A DNA stretch of 64,000 nucleotides from Chaetorhynchus papuensis. Lineage: Eukaryota; Chordata; Aves; Passeriformes; Rhipiduridae. Of this stretch, positions 48,721 through 60,650 are shown piece by piece (position 1 is the first letter of the stretch; each line of letters starts with the position of its first letter). The stretch spans positions 1,299,022 through 1,363,021 of the forward strand of contig VWYX01000125.1 in NCBI GenBank assembly GCA_013396525.1, given 5' to 3'. The position numbers were made by a program, and so were the translations under genes. Under the pieces are notes generated by a model. The model made no database searches. It had not been told where the DNA came from and saw only the letters and a list, made by a program, of their open reading frames with translations.

Positions 48721-50183
48721 AATTGTAGAATAAGGTTTTTTTTCCACCACACTCTTAAATTCATGCTCAGCTGGACAAAACCTGTGATGGTTTTTAAAGT
48801 GTTCATACACATTGCCCATTTACCTTGTAAATGTGAGGTTTTCAGCAAATGTCCAACTTGTTCTGTCCATAAAAGGATCTGATGACACTGCTGAAACCAG
48901 AACATGGAGAATAGTCCATCTCAAAGGGGAAAAGCAAGAGCTATAGGTGGTTATATACGGGGAGTGCACATAAAAGGGAATGTCTTGCTTTGCAGTAGGA
49001 AGCTGGAAGTGGGTCCATGGATGCTCAATTTACTGCACCATTTTGCTTACTGCATATTTTGCCTTTTCCCCAACTATTTTCCCTTTTATTTTTCTCCAAA
49101 GAAATAAACTCTAAATGCCTCCATTCATTCTGACCATACAAAAGTCAAAATACTCTTTATTATTGTACAATGTTTTATATGTTTTTGCAATCTCTGCTTA
49201 GTTTTGTGGCTGTCTTGTCGCAGTATTAATAGGAAATGAAGCTCAGACCTTGGAAAATGTAGAAATTTCTATGTATTTTCTCTCTCTAAAATACTATGAG
49301 TTCCACACTAGACAGCTGAACATTTCCCAAAGCAAGAACAAAATGCTTTGTGCCCTGTTTTTGTTCCTGGAGTGTATTTTTGCTGCAGAGAATATATGTT
49401 TGGAGCACATTTGAGAAGGGTGTCTGAAATGAGTCTTTATATCTTGAGCATTATTTGAAAAATAAACTTGGAAGAGGGAATAGACTTTAAAACCCATTTC
49501 CTGGTTGTTTATATATGTTGTTTATGTTCAGCTGTCTGAGTTCCGAGATGTCTAAATGAATGAAAGTCAGAGACTTAGTCAGAGTTTATTATAAAACCAG
49601 TCAAAATATATAGTTGAACTTTTTCTTCTGGAGAAGGTTCTTGGTAATTCTGCATTTCTAAGTATTCTTTTACATGAATGAAAACTGCATGTTAGTATAA
49701 TTCATACGAGATAATGAAAGTGATGTATTTATTTTTCCCAAATTGTCCAATGCATTGTGGCAAAATGGAATTCATGGCATGTCTGTCCAAACAGCATCAA
49801 TAATGCTGAGCAAAGCTCTTCTAAGACGGGGAGACGCCTCCTGCAATTTAATTGTAGGGAGCTGTGACTGAAACTGGAGACACACATTTATTCATATCAC
49901 ATTTTTTTCATTTTTTAATTGTTTCTTCTTGCATGAAAGATGGAAGATGATGGGCACGTCACAGTGATGCCTGACCCACAGCTAAGGATGTCCACAAAGC
50001 TCTATCCTGTGTGCTCTCATGGCCCTACAGGCAGCTGGGAGCTCTCTGTAGCCTTGGATGAAGGCAGCTTCCCACCACCCACTGTCTCTGTGTGAAACTT
50101 TTCCCAAAATAAAGCCTGACATTCACATTTTTTGCTGGGGAAAGGGCAGGAAGGCAAGTTGTTCAAGGAGTGGCTAAGTGGGT
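48721..50183. other. non-coding stretch, nothing recognised
   Basis: AT-rich unique sequence with short frames only. No RNA gene or repeat family was seen. Confidence 0.5.
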
Positions 50184-50557
50184 GTTCTGGTTTGGAGAAA
50201 TGGAGGCTGAGGTTCAGTCTCATTGCTCTGCAGGTCCCTGAGGTTGGCAGTGGGACAGGGGGGAGCTGAGCTCTTTTCTCTTGTATCCAGAAGCAGGATT
50301 AGTTTGAAGGTCTCAGCAGTGTAGACAGGAATGTTCAGACTGGACATTAGGGAGCATTTATTTACCAAGAGGGAGCTCCAACACTGGAACGTGCTTCCTA
50401 GAGACATGGTGGATGCCCCAGTGTTTAAGAGACATTTGGACAATGCCCTTGACAAAATACTTTAACTTTTGGTCAGGTCTGCTGTGGTTGGGTGGTTGAA
50501 CTGGTTGATGGTTGTAGATCTCTTCCAGATGAACCATTCTTCCTCTATTTCTGTTCT
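50184..50557 (+). mobile_element. CR1 LINE 3' fragment, different 3'-end class
   Basis: Plus-sense element starting gttctggtttggagaaatgg, then the tatccagaagcaggattag and cagactggacattagggagc blocks, the ggaacgtgcttcctagagac block, gacaatgcccttgacaaaat, and a final gttgtagatctcttccagat. The end passes into a degraded ttctattctrtt-like tail instead of the attctgtg repeat of the other copies. It belongs to an older-looking CR1 class with its own 3' end. Confidence 0.85.
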
Positions 50558-51089
50558 AAATAGACCAGAAAACTTTTCTCCTGTATTTCCCCAAAAAAAG
50601 AAATTAAATTAAGTTTTACTAGGTGTAAGCATGTGTATGGGGGTCAACTTTTCTCAAATATACATTATTTTTGATTCATATAAGGGTTAAGATCTAAGCA
50701 TGACTGGAACATGACCTGCTAAAACTGCACAAGCTAGTCCCCTTGTTTTTCTTTGCTTCCATTCTTAATCTCTCTTATGTTTGGAAGTGTGTTTTACATT
50801 CAAAAAAATCCTATTAAAATAAACAAGTTCTGATAAAAATACTTTTTTATATTTAAAAGACCTTTGTGCTTTCCTGATTTCTATGACATTCAGCCCAGTA
50901 GTTTAAGTTCATCTCTGCTCCGGGCTTGAGGTGCTGTTGAAATGAGAACAATTCATAGCACTTTTTCAGTGCCTATTTACGTTATCATCCTAAATTGTTA
51001 CAGAAGTGGTATTAATGATGACTTCTGATAATATACTTAGATTGCCCTTTGTTATGTATATTTAGTCAAGGTTGTACTGAAAGCTCGAT
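50558..51089. other. non-coding stretch, nothing recognised
   Basis: AT-rich sequence without open frames of note. Confidence 0.55.
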
Positions 51090-51260
51090 GTTTGCAGAGG
51101 AGTTATTTCAGCCTTATCAGAAACATGCACAAATGGCACACAATAGATGAGGAATTTGCCGTGAAATGAGCAAAGCCCCAGCTCTGAAGCGCACAATTCC
51201 CATTAACAGCTGGCAGGTGGCACTGCCATTGGGGCTGGCTGTTGGCTGACACCGAGCTGT
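51090..51260. promoter_or_regulatory. candidate conserved non-coding element
   Basis: Repeat-free, with CpGs in aagctcgatg, tgccgtgaaat, gaagcgcac and caccgagctg, and an E-box-like cagctggcaggtggc pair. The 96-codon minus-strand frame over it shows no domain. The call is from composition only. Confidence 0.25.
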
Positions 51261-53151
51261 GGGTTCTGTGGTTCCACTGTGAGAGGTTCCTGGTCATTTT
51301 ACAGCATGGGCAAGATCGGCTCCTGTGGAATGGCAGTGGAATTACATAAACACAAGGACTGCTAGACACATTCCAGCAAAACTGAAGCTGCAATCTGTCT
51401 TAACCCATGGTGGCTTTATAGCACAGAGCTGCACACTTAGCTCAGTTCCTGTGGATCCGGAGGGCTCTTTCCCTGCACAGCCATTCCAGCAGCACAGCCA
51501 AGAGCAGGATTTAATATGAGAGAAACTTTATGAGTCCAAACTTATTCAAAATTATTCTGCTTTGATTTTCAACTTCCTTTTTCTTGGGAGGAGTAGAAGA
51601 ATCACTTGGAAGCTTTTCCAACAGCCGGAAACATAATTCTGCATATTATTTTTTATCTGTTGACAAAAATACTTTTCATAAAACCCAGCAATAAGATGCT
51701 TTCAGAAGCGTGGCTGGAAGCAATGAATCACCGCCTTTTTAAAGACATAAGAAGAATCTAGAGTGGATGTTCATAACATTAAAATACTTACTGCAGTCAT
51801 AAGAAATGTCAGAGAAATGGTTCGAATTATGCCTTGAGCTTTAGGGTTTTTGTGCCTGCAAAGAGTCAAGGATAGCATATTATTTTGTGCAACTGTCTGT
51901 GACATTTGGCTTTAGGGAACAGATGGACTAAAGCAGTCCCTAGGGTGACTTTACCACCTCCCTGAGGCATAAATTTGCTGTAATGTTTCTGTTTCTTACT
52001 GTTAGTGGATATTTTTTTAAAAAGAGGGGAGATTTCCACATTTAAGTAAATGTTCTACTATTGCTTTTTGAGCTGTACAAGATACCCATCTTCTACTATG
52101 TGAGAAGGAAAAAACCGAACACACATGGTCTGGATGGAGCCTGAGATTCACAGACCCTGGGGCAAGGTAGGCAACCAGTAGGGAGAGGCACCTATTTAGT
52201 TTTTGTTGATGTAGCAGCATTTTTTTACATGTGTTTTCCCAAGGTGTTACTAAAGAAATACCTTCTCTGTCCTTCTCATGCAAATAGGAGCTTATTAATA
52301 GTGTTTATCCTACTTAACAACAGCAATCTTCCAACCTCTGGGTTCTGCAGGGCTCCCTTACCCCACTAGCAACAGCAATTGAGTTCCTAATTCCGACCCC
52401 CTAAAAATGCAAAATAATTGGGATGACTGGAAATAGAAAGGATGTTTGGGACTTGAGGGAAAGGACAATTTAGGGAAGACATATCTGCAGCCAGAAGAGG
52501 AAGATCAAAGTGTGCAAATTGAAAGTGGTTTAGGAAACAAGTTCAATGACAAAGCATCTTTGGGGAGATAAAGTTTGGGAACCCTTGAAAAAAAGAGGAA
52601 TGTCAATTAAAGTTAGGGAGAAATTAATTGAATGAATGTGCGAGGAAGAGAGAAACATCAAGATTTACTTGAGTACCTGAAGCACAGCCCAGATCAATTA
52701 CTTGCTGCTGTCAGCATCATCAGTGCAATGTAAGAAAGATTGAATGCACACTATAAAATGCACTGTTTAACAAAGTTCAGGCTATTAAGTAATTAGAATA
52801 TAATATGTGAACATGCTGAATATGCTTATTTAAATGTAAATGTTTATTCACTGTTTATTTTTAGTGCAGAAAAATTACCCAGCTTGTTTAGTTGTCCTTG
52901 CTGTTTCATACACTGCTGATCTATTGGATGCCTCCAAGCCTGCATCCAGAGGTAGCTGCTCCTTTATCAATGGCATCCAGGGACTCCTCTTGAAAGGTGC
53001 AAAGGAACCTGCAAAGGAACCAAATTCAAGGTGGATAATAAATATACTTTGCGCCAATGGGCTGAGGGAACAGCGATATTACATTTCCAGTTACAGAGAG
53101 ATCACTGATATGGCCATTTGTCAGTGATGTTAAGGGACAGAGCCTGAATGT
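51261..53151. other. non-coding stretch
   Basis: No repeat family recognised. The 95-codon plus-strand frame at 52840-53127 has no domain, and its minus-strand partner is equally open. Confidence 0.5.
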
Positions 53152-53442
53152 CGAATCACAGAATCAGGTTTGGGTTGGAAGGGAGCTCAAAGATCACCCA
53201 ATCCCATCTCCCTGCCATGGGCAGGGACACCTTCCACTATCCCAGGTTGCTCAGAGTTCCATCCAACCTGGCCTTGAACACTTCCAGGGACAGGGCAGCC
53301 ACAGCTTTGGGCAACCTGTGCCAGTGTCTCACCACCCGCACAGTAAATAATTTCTCCCTAATATCCAATCTAAACCTATTCTCTTCCAGTCTAAAACCAT
53401 CCCCCCTTGACATTGTCCTTGCCCTTGTAAAAAAAATCTCTC
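53152..53442 (-). mobile_element. CR1 LINE 3' fragment
   Basis: Reverse complement of a CR1 3' end: cgaatcacagaatcaggttt, then ccctgccatgggcagggaca, the ccaacctggccttgaacact block, and ccctaatatccaatctaaac, stopping after gcccttgtaaaaa. About 290 bp. The 99-codon plus-strand frame inside it is repeat-derived. Confidence 0.92.
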
Positions 53443-56050
53443 AGTAATCAACTAATATTGCTCACTGAGTGGGAAAGATTAGCTACAGTACTGAAGGAGT
53501 TTGTTAGTAAATGGAGAAATAGTAAATTCAAATGAGAAAAAGTAGAAGTTATGCTGTTTGTTGCTGGCACTTGGCAGATCAAGCTGTCCTAGGTCTGCCA
53601 GTGGCAAATTGCATGGCCTCAGGTTGATAATTTCATCTTGTTATGTGAAAACATGGCAAAGCAATTCTTACATAAAAATACCAAAGCAACAACCACTGCA
53701 AATTCCCAAATGAATGCCATAGTTTTGCTCCCGATTATGGCTTCCAAAATAACCATGAAAGGTGAAGCATAGTTTGTCTGCAGGGTTTTTCTGATGTTAA
53801 CACATGCTGATCCAGAGCCTGGAAGAACTAGGCAGAACTGTGCTCACGTTGTGGTTAGTCCTATTGATTTTAATCCCAACACTTTAAAATCAGAGTTTGC
53901 CAGCATCCAGTCATACTAGAAGGAAGGCAAAGAAAATGCTCACCTGCCTGAAAACAAAAGCTGTAGACATTGTACAGTAATACGGAGAAATAAATGTGGG
54001 TGCAGATTCTGGGAGGTGTGTCAAATTTAAAACCATACAGTGAGGTACCAGCTTTAGTTCTAAGGCCTTTATTCTAAAAGTCTGCGATGCTCTTAGTCTT
54101 TTGTGACTGCAAACCTTCCACCAAGTTCCAGATTCTGAAAAGTACAGGAGAACCACTTTGTCAACAACACTTCCTGGCACAGGTTGTCTTTAAAGTCTCT
54201 CGGTCTCGCTTACAAAAGAGGTGATCTGTCCTTGGTTGGAGATTAGTATCAGAAAGAAACAGTTGCGTGTGAAAATATTCCAACAAGAACCACATCATAG
54301 TAAAAAGCCATGTCAAGATTCCACCACAGTCTAAGCTGGATACTCTAACAAATCCGAGGATGAATGCCAGTGATAGAGAGTAAGCCTCAGATAGGAGAGC
54401 AGGCACTGAAGTTCCTCCTCTGTTACAGACTTTCTGTATTTCTTAGGGAATACCAGCATCTCTGCCTACATCTCTTTAACCAAAGAATATCCCTGAGCAC
54501 AGGAACTTGATCCTCGCTTCTGTTGAATTTTCAGCAAAGTACTTGGCATGTTTTAGTCTGGACCAAATGCAGACTCTCAAACACTTCCCAAACACTGGAA
54601 GTTAGCAAAGGCCAAGGACCATTCCCAGAATAAATTGCATTTATGTCCACAATAAATTAGGCTGGGAGACTATTCTGGAAATCACCTGGTCTTAACACCA
54701 TGTTTGAAGAAAGTCCAGTGCAATGTGTTCAGAAGCTGTGCCCAGTCAAGACCTGATGATGAGCTTTTCACAGCTTCTCTGACCTCTTCTGCCAGCAGTT
54801 AATTTCTCTCAGAATAGAACAGTTTTTTGTAGGTAATTTACATTTCCTGTCGATCCCCAGTTTTCCTATAGCTGTATGAACTCCTCAGAGGCAGTTTGGA
54901 TGTGTTACCCTCTTCTGGAGGCTAAAGGGATGTAACAATAGGCACGTGGGCAGACTTTGTCACTTGGTCTCAGGGCTAGAGAAAAGGTTTATAGAGATGT
55001 AACCTCCAAGCCTTGGGTCCCATTGGTAATTTGAATGTATTAGCACTTAATTGGAGGGCTCAGATCCCATCATGGCTGCTGAATGCGTGGGTACCACAAG
55101 GGATAAATCCCTGTGCATGGATTTGCAGAGCACACACTGAAAAGTGAGCAACTCTCTTTAGGAAATGGAGGACTAAAAATCCATTGATTTGTCTTTGTTT
55201 CCTGCTCTTTTTTGTTTTGTTTGTTTGTTTGTTTTAAAACAGCACGTCCTGAAAGAATAACTCCCGAAAGTCCGATTAAACCCTTAATAATGTATACTCT
55301 GAGCCAAGCAACTGCAATCAGACAAACAACTAAACAAAATCTGTGGCCTCCTAAAATATTTTGGGGCTTTTTGGGTTGTATTAGGTCTGTGTGGGAATAC
55401 TTAGAAGTATTCAGAAAGATGGAGAGTTTCATTGGAAGCCCGACTTTTGCACTGTGTTCCTTTGTAGTGCTGCCAGGGAAACACAGGCCACAGAGAGGGG
55501 GTGACTGAGGACATGTGTGGGACCAGCTTTTATGGAAAGACCAGCACAAAATCTAGGCACAAAGTCAGTGGTGCATTGGGCCTAATGCTTTTCCTCTGTG
55601 TAAAACAATTACATCTTCAGGGAAGAGATGCTTGCCATTTTCTTATATATTTAACAATATTCTGCACATATATCTGAGAATATTACTGATATGATAGTTT
55701 GTGTCTTGATAACAAAACCAGCTGATGGAATGGGTGATGATACTGGGGATACTGGTGGAAGATAGTGACTGTTTCAGGCAGCAATAAAAAGATAGGTTGT
55801 TGTTTTTAGAATAGAAATTCATGGTCAGACTTTACACTGTGCCACACAGCTGAGCACACACCTCACTCCAGTGAGCACTGCATACACAATAAATAAATAT
55901 ACCAGTATAAGACATCTGCCACATATCACGGGAAAGTAAGGTAATAGAAGCATGGGAGTGAGGAGCATATGAAACAGTTTGAGGAAATGGATTTCACCCT
56001 GCAGTCTCATTGAGCTTTCAAACCCACCTGGTCCTTTAGAGAGTCTCAGA
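53443..56050. other. non-coding stretch
   Basis: Holds a TTTG run at 55208-55236. A 159-codon minus-strand frame at 55070-55549 passes straight through that simple repeat and has no domain, so it is not taken as a gene. Confidence 0.5.
55208..55236. repeat. TTTG/T-rich simple repeat
   Basis: About five GTTT units following a T-run. On the minus strand this reads as an AAAC-type simple repeat. Confidence 0.85.
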
Positions 56051-56095
56051 GGATGGGTCAAGAGCAATGCGCAAAGCTGATAGAAGTCACAGCAC
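56051..56095 (-). repeat. 45-bp dispersed repeat, copy 1
   Basis: On the minus strand this matches 59249-59293 of the plus strand at 42 of 45 positions, with no gaps. Both contain tatcagctttgc. Similarity ends abruptly on both sides. It resembles no CR1 segment I know. It could be the remnant of an unrecognised old repeat family. Confidence 0.8.
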
Positions 56096-57521
56096 ATCTT
56101 ATGGATGATGTCTAGCCTGGGTTGGAGGTGTCTATGGCAACTTGTAGGATGTTATGTCTGACATCTCAGTGCTTTGGCCACTATTGTCAGACTGGTTTTG
56201 GACAGAAAAACTCTAATTATGAGAAGAGTATTGATAGAAGTCAACTGTGGCACTCACACTGTATTAACCCCACTGAAAAGAGATATTTTAGGTAAAAAAC
56301 AGGTAGAAAAGAGTCAGATAAAAAATTATGTTTGCTCTTTTCTGTAAATACTACTTTTTAATAAAAGGCATTCTGGAATGATTCTGCAGGGAAAATTCTT
56401 TGGCAGCGGAGGATGACAAGAAAATGATTATATGAGTTGCAGAGCTAAGAAAGTGTTCTCTTTCCTCTCCATTTTGATTAAAAATACAGACATTTTGTGG
56501 CTTCTGACTTTGTAAATGCATTTATAAGGTACACTTTACAAAAACTGTGTACAACAAGAAGGACTTTCCCAAAGATCATTATTTTCTCCTGAAACTTCTT
56601 ACAGACTATCTGGAGACTGCTATTTCTGTGTGCCAGACTTTGTCTCAGGCATAAATAAACCCTGTACCTGTAGCCCTGATGGTCTGTACAGGGCGTAATT
56701 TTTTGTCATGTAGTCCCTCACTTTAGATCTCACAGATCACGATGACATTATCTGGTACCATTTGATTTTATTTAAACCTGTGGGAGTTGGAGGTGAAGTG
56801 CAGCTTCTTGCTAGTCAACATTGGATGGACAGGATGCAATCAAATCTAATTGTAAATCAGAAATTAAGGGAGATGTGTGAGGGGAAGAAGGAGTCTTGTC
56901 ACAGACTGCAGAAAGAATTACAAAGACATGCCCTTTTCTTTATTAAATATGACAAGAATGTCAGCAGATCAGTGGAATTCTATAGCATCATGTCTGAAAG
57001 GAAAATCCAGTGTTTGAGTCATAATTGATTTCAGAAACATTGAAAATTCAAAGCTGGAGGACTATTGTGAGGAAATAAGATTGAAGATTTTAAGAGAAAG
57101 ATCAGAGGGAGTGCTGCACTGAGATCCTTTGAATATTCCACTTTCTGACCTCCAAATAGCTTCAGATCAGTGAAATTGTTCCACAGCAATATTGAGAAAC
57201 CTTGGGAAAAGATCATCACTTGCTTGTGCTGCACAAGGAAACAAAATAGTGCCCAGGATATACAGACCTGGGGCAGTGCTGGTGATCAGGCAATGATTTG
57301 TCCAAAGTGACAGGTAACGTGATGCATTTTAGTACGACTTAACATGTAATGTTACCTTGTTGATAAAAGGATCAAGGCTCTGCTCTGGGAGGTGTTATGA
57401 AGTTATTTAGAAAACTGGGTTTTACATTCAAGCTACATCCAAAGGACAATTGGAAGAGTCCAGCAAAGTCATGGCATTGGTACCAAACTGCACGGTTACT
57501 GCTCCAATGTCTTTTTCAGTA
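56096..57521. other. non-coding stretch, nothing recognised
   Basis: Unique sequence. The 88-codon plus-strand frame at 56762-57028 is charged but has no good acceptor or donor. Confidence 0.5.
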
Positions 57522-57978
57522 CATTAGGCTGGTGAGGGGCTTGGAATACAAGCCCTGTGAGGAACGTCTGAGGGAGCTGGGGTTGTTTAGCCTGGAGAAA
57601 AGGAGACTCAGAGGTGACCTTATCACTCTCTACAACTCCCTGAAAGGTGGTTGTAGCCAGGTGGGGGTTGGTCTCTTTCTCCAGGCAGAACTCTCTGACA
57701 CTCTCTCTCACTGACAGAACAAGAGGACACAGACTTAAGCTGTGCCAAGGAAAATATAGGTTGGATATTAGGAAGAAGTTTTTTACAGGAAGAGTCATAA
57801 AATATTGGAATAGTCTGCCCGGGGAGGTGGTGGAGTCACCATCCCTGGATGTGTTTAAAAAGAGATTGGATGTAGTGCTTAGTGCTATGGTTTAGTTTAG
57901 TTGAGGTGTTGGGGCAGGGGTTGGACTCGATGATCTTGAAGGTCTCTTCCAACCTGGCGATTCTGTGATTCTGTGATT
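57522..57978 (+). mobile_element. CR1 LINE 3' fragment, about 455 bp, complete 3' end
   Basis: Plus-sense CR1 from gtgaggggcttggaatacaa, through gagggagctggggttgttta and gcctggagaaaaggagactc, the aacaagaggacacagactta block, ggttggatattaggaagaag, cccggggaggtggtggagtc, and ggttggactcgatgatcttg, ending in an exact attctgtg repeat. The 105- and 82-codon plus-strand frames come from the repeat. It keeps more CpGs and cleaner blocks than the other copies, which suggests a younger insertion. Confidence 0.93.
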
Positions 57979-59248
57979 AGGCAAAGAAAGGGTGAGAGGC
58001 GTTGGAAATGAAGGACATCAATCATCTTCAAGGTGAGGATGACCAAAATGTGGAAAAGGATGGATACATGCAGAGACTGGAAGAGTGAAAAAGAAAGGAA
58101 CTGGGTTTTGGAGGAGGAACCGGTTGTGGGATCCTTGTCCTTGACAGTTAGTGCTGGCCCAAAGGACATGGTGGAGTGGATCCTGCGTGTTAGCAACAAA
58201 ACAAACCGACAAAATGCTCTGCAAGGAGTGATTTGGGTCTATGAGCTTCATCTCCCTCTCTTTTAAAATTCCTTCAATGTGTCTGAGAGTTGTTTCTGTT
58301 TGTTTGCTTTTTATTTTTATGATGTATCAGGATTCAAAGCTTAAATGTATAGTATTGCAAGGTTATAGCTTGATCCCAAAGGAAATATCAGGCAGTGACT
58401 GCTCTGTGGGCTGTGTTTATATATCAGCAAGCAGGAAAACATGGCTCAAATAGATTTTTTAATGGCAACACAATCCCTTTAGACAACTTAGAAACTTTCA
58501 CCCAAAGTAATTGCACACAGTCAGCTTCTAACGTATTGAAGTCTTTGTTTTAAATCAGAACATCTTTCTTTACTGCTTTTTTCCCTATAGGCTCATCCAC
58601 AGGTCCTTCATTACCTGTGCATTTTGTTCTGACTGTTCAATATCTAGGAAACTGGCGATTTAAAATTGCAGAAGTCCATTTTGGACTAGACTTCTTCAGT
58701 CAGGAAAAACTGTAGAAAATGTAAACTATGTTTAAGAAAGACATCTTTTCCCAGGATGGAAAGACCTTTAAGATGCTAGGATCTTCTGATGCACAGAATT
58801 ATAAATGTGGGCTGAATTTGGGATCTGGAAATACAGAACCTTTCTGAGTCTTCTCAAGAGCAGAATAGTTTTAAAGTTTTAAAAGGGTTTTTAATAGTTT
58901 AATTTGAGACTTGTTCAGCTTAGCTGTTTCTGGATTCTTCTGCTCAGAGTCGTTGTATCTCCTTTTCTCTGACCTGATTTTTTTCCATATTCATCCATAA
59001 TTGACTTTTTCCGTCATGGCCCCAGTTCAAAGTATCAAAGTCTGGTGTGCTCAAAACTGTTGCCTACTGACACTGTACGTCCTGCTGCTGGTATTACTGA
59101 CACGTTCCCTAGGCACTGTGGCCTTGCAAGTCTGTATTCCCCAAAAGGTCCCTTTCAATTATCTGAGAAGTTTGGCCACTTCTCACATGCCTTTCCCTTG
59201 GCTGGCAAATGGGAGGTGTGTGAATTGGGAACCCAGCTGTCCCTTGAG
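57979..59248. other. non-coding stretch
   Basis: Near 58755-58780 a ggaaagacctttaagatgct motif weakly resembles a CR1 3' end but is too short to call. Frames at 58018-58266 are open on both strands and unsupported. Confidence 0.45.
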
Positions 59249-59293
59249 GTGCTGTGACTTTTATCAGCTTTGCACATTGCTCTTGTCCCATCC
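59249..59293 (+). repeat. 45-bp dispersed repeat, copy 2
   Basis: Partner of 56051-56095 in inverted orientation, about 3.2 kb away, with three substitutions and no gaps. It lies inside a 106-codon plus-strand frame (59001-59321), and in the matching frame both copies would read CCDFYQLC, but no gene is otherwise supported. Confidence 0.8.
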
Positions 59294-60279
59294 AGCAGTT
59301 TCCCATGTCCTATTCAGATGACCTATCCTCAGCCTGGGGCTTCAGGAGTGATCCAGTCATTTCCTCGCAGCCCTAAAAAGGAGCAGAACCTGTAGAAAAG
59401 CTGTGAGGAGACTGAGCAGTACTAGTCTGACACTTACATGATGAATGGTTTTCTCTTTTCTTGCTGAATCTGCCATTCTGGGACAGAGGAGATGCCTGCT
59501 TGTTCCTGACAGCCAAGATCTGACCTCCTTCTTCATTATCTTGAAAGCCCCATGCCAGTATTAGCGTGTTTGGCTCAGCTAATAATGCGTAAATCAAATA
59601 AACTGAAGCGTATGATTTCTTTCTCTTTTGGATTTCTTAATTTCTGTCAGTGCTAGCGAAACTCTTGTGGGTGTATCTGAGCTCCCGTGTGTTCTGCAGG
59701 GGAATTAAATGTATGGTTTGAGTCAGCACTAATGGAAATCTCTTGCCAAAATATCCCACACAGGCCTGGGAGGGAAGACCTTGAACGCTGCCCCTGCACT
59801 GCGTGGAGAGCTCAGAGAAACACTTGTGGTTCTCACCCTCTGATTTTTTCTCCCTCAGTTCCCTTATTGAATTCTGTAACTCTTCATTTCATAGAGAGAA
59901 ATCCCTCAGCTTGTTTTGATGGAGTTACTGCTCATTAAGAACAGGCACAAACATTAGACTTTTAGGACATGGATTTTCAGCTATTATGGTGGTCAGCAAA
60001 GAAGAAAAAATGTATCTGTGAAGGCAAGAAAGGATGAGGACCAGCTCTTCAAATCTACCAGTGATTCCAAGAGCCTTTGTTTTCTGCTCCCCAGCAAGGA
60101 AAGGAATAAGTAATTTACAAGCATAGTAAAACAGAGCATTAGTTACACATGGATATATTTACTAAAGTGACTATTCAATTTTTAAATGGAAAGCCAAAAT
60201 ATTTGTTTCTGCTTAACATAGTAGAAAAAATTAAATAGAAGTGGGAATCTTGCCAAAAGGTTTATTGCATATTAACAAA
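59294..60279. other. non-coding stretch, nothing recognised
   Basis: Short frames only, without domains or splice context. Confidence 0.5.
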
Positions 60280-60650
60280 TGTTATTTTTGGATCGCTATG
60301 CAACTGGACAAAACCCAATTCTTCAATATAGTAGCTCAGTAAACAAGTGTTTGGGGGTTTTTAATATTTTGATGACAATAATGTGCCTGATGCTGGGTGC
60401 CAGTTCTGCTGAGGATCAAATCGATGATTAAATTATTAAGCAGCAGTGATGGACAATCTTTCAGGGGTAATTACTTTAACAGTAATAAAAATGAGTGTAT
60501 AAAGTGCAAATTGTACATGCTGACATCTCTGTAATGGCAACTGCTGCTTTTGGGAGCTCTCTCAGCAGCTATACCGTGCTGTACCAGCACAGTTGCTAAA
60601 ATAATAGCACTCTAACATCCATGGAGGACAATAAGAAAACCTGGATGAAA
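60280..60650. promoter_or_regulatory. candidate conserved non-coding element
   Basis: Repeat-free AT-rich block almost without open frames, carrying many evenly spaced cores: ggatcgctatgcaac, aaatcgatgattaaattatt, ggggtaattactttaac and cagctataccgtgct. Several CpGs are kept within AT-rich surroundings. The pattern is like a developmental enhancer, but conservation cannot be seen from one sequence. Confidence 0.33.

Noticed and set aside
55070..55549. 159-codon minus-strand frame
   Set aside because: It crosses a TTTG simple repeat without interruption, giving a lysine/asparagine run; no domain.
58755..58780. Possible old CR1 3' end (ggaaagacctttaagatgct)
   Set aside because: Only about 20 bases resemble the repeat and nothing on either side continues the match.
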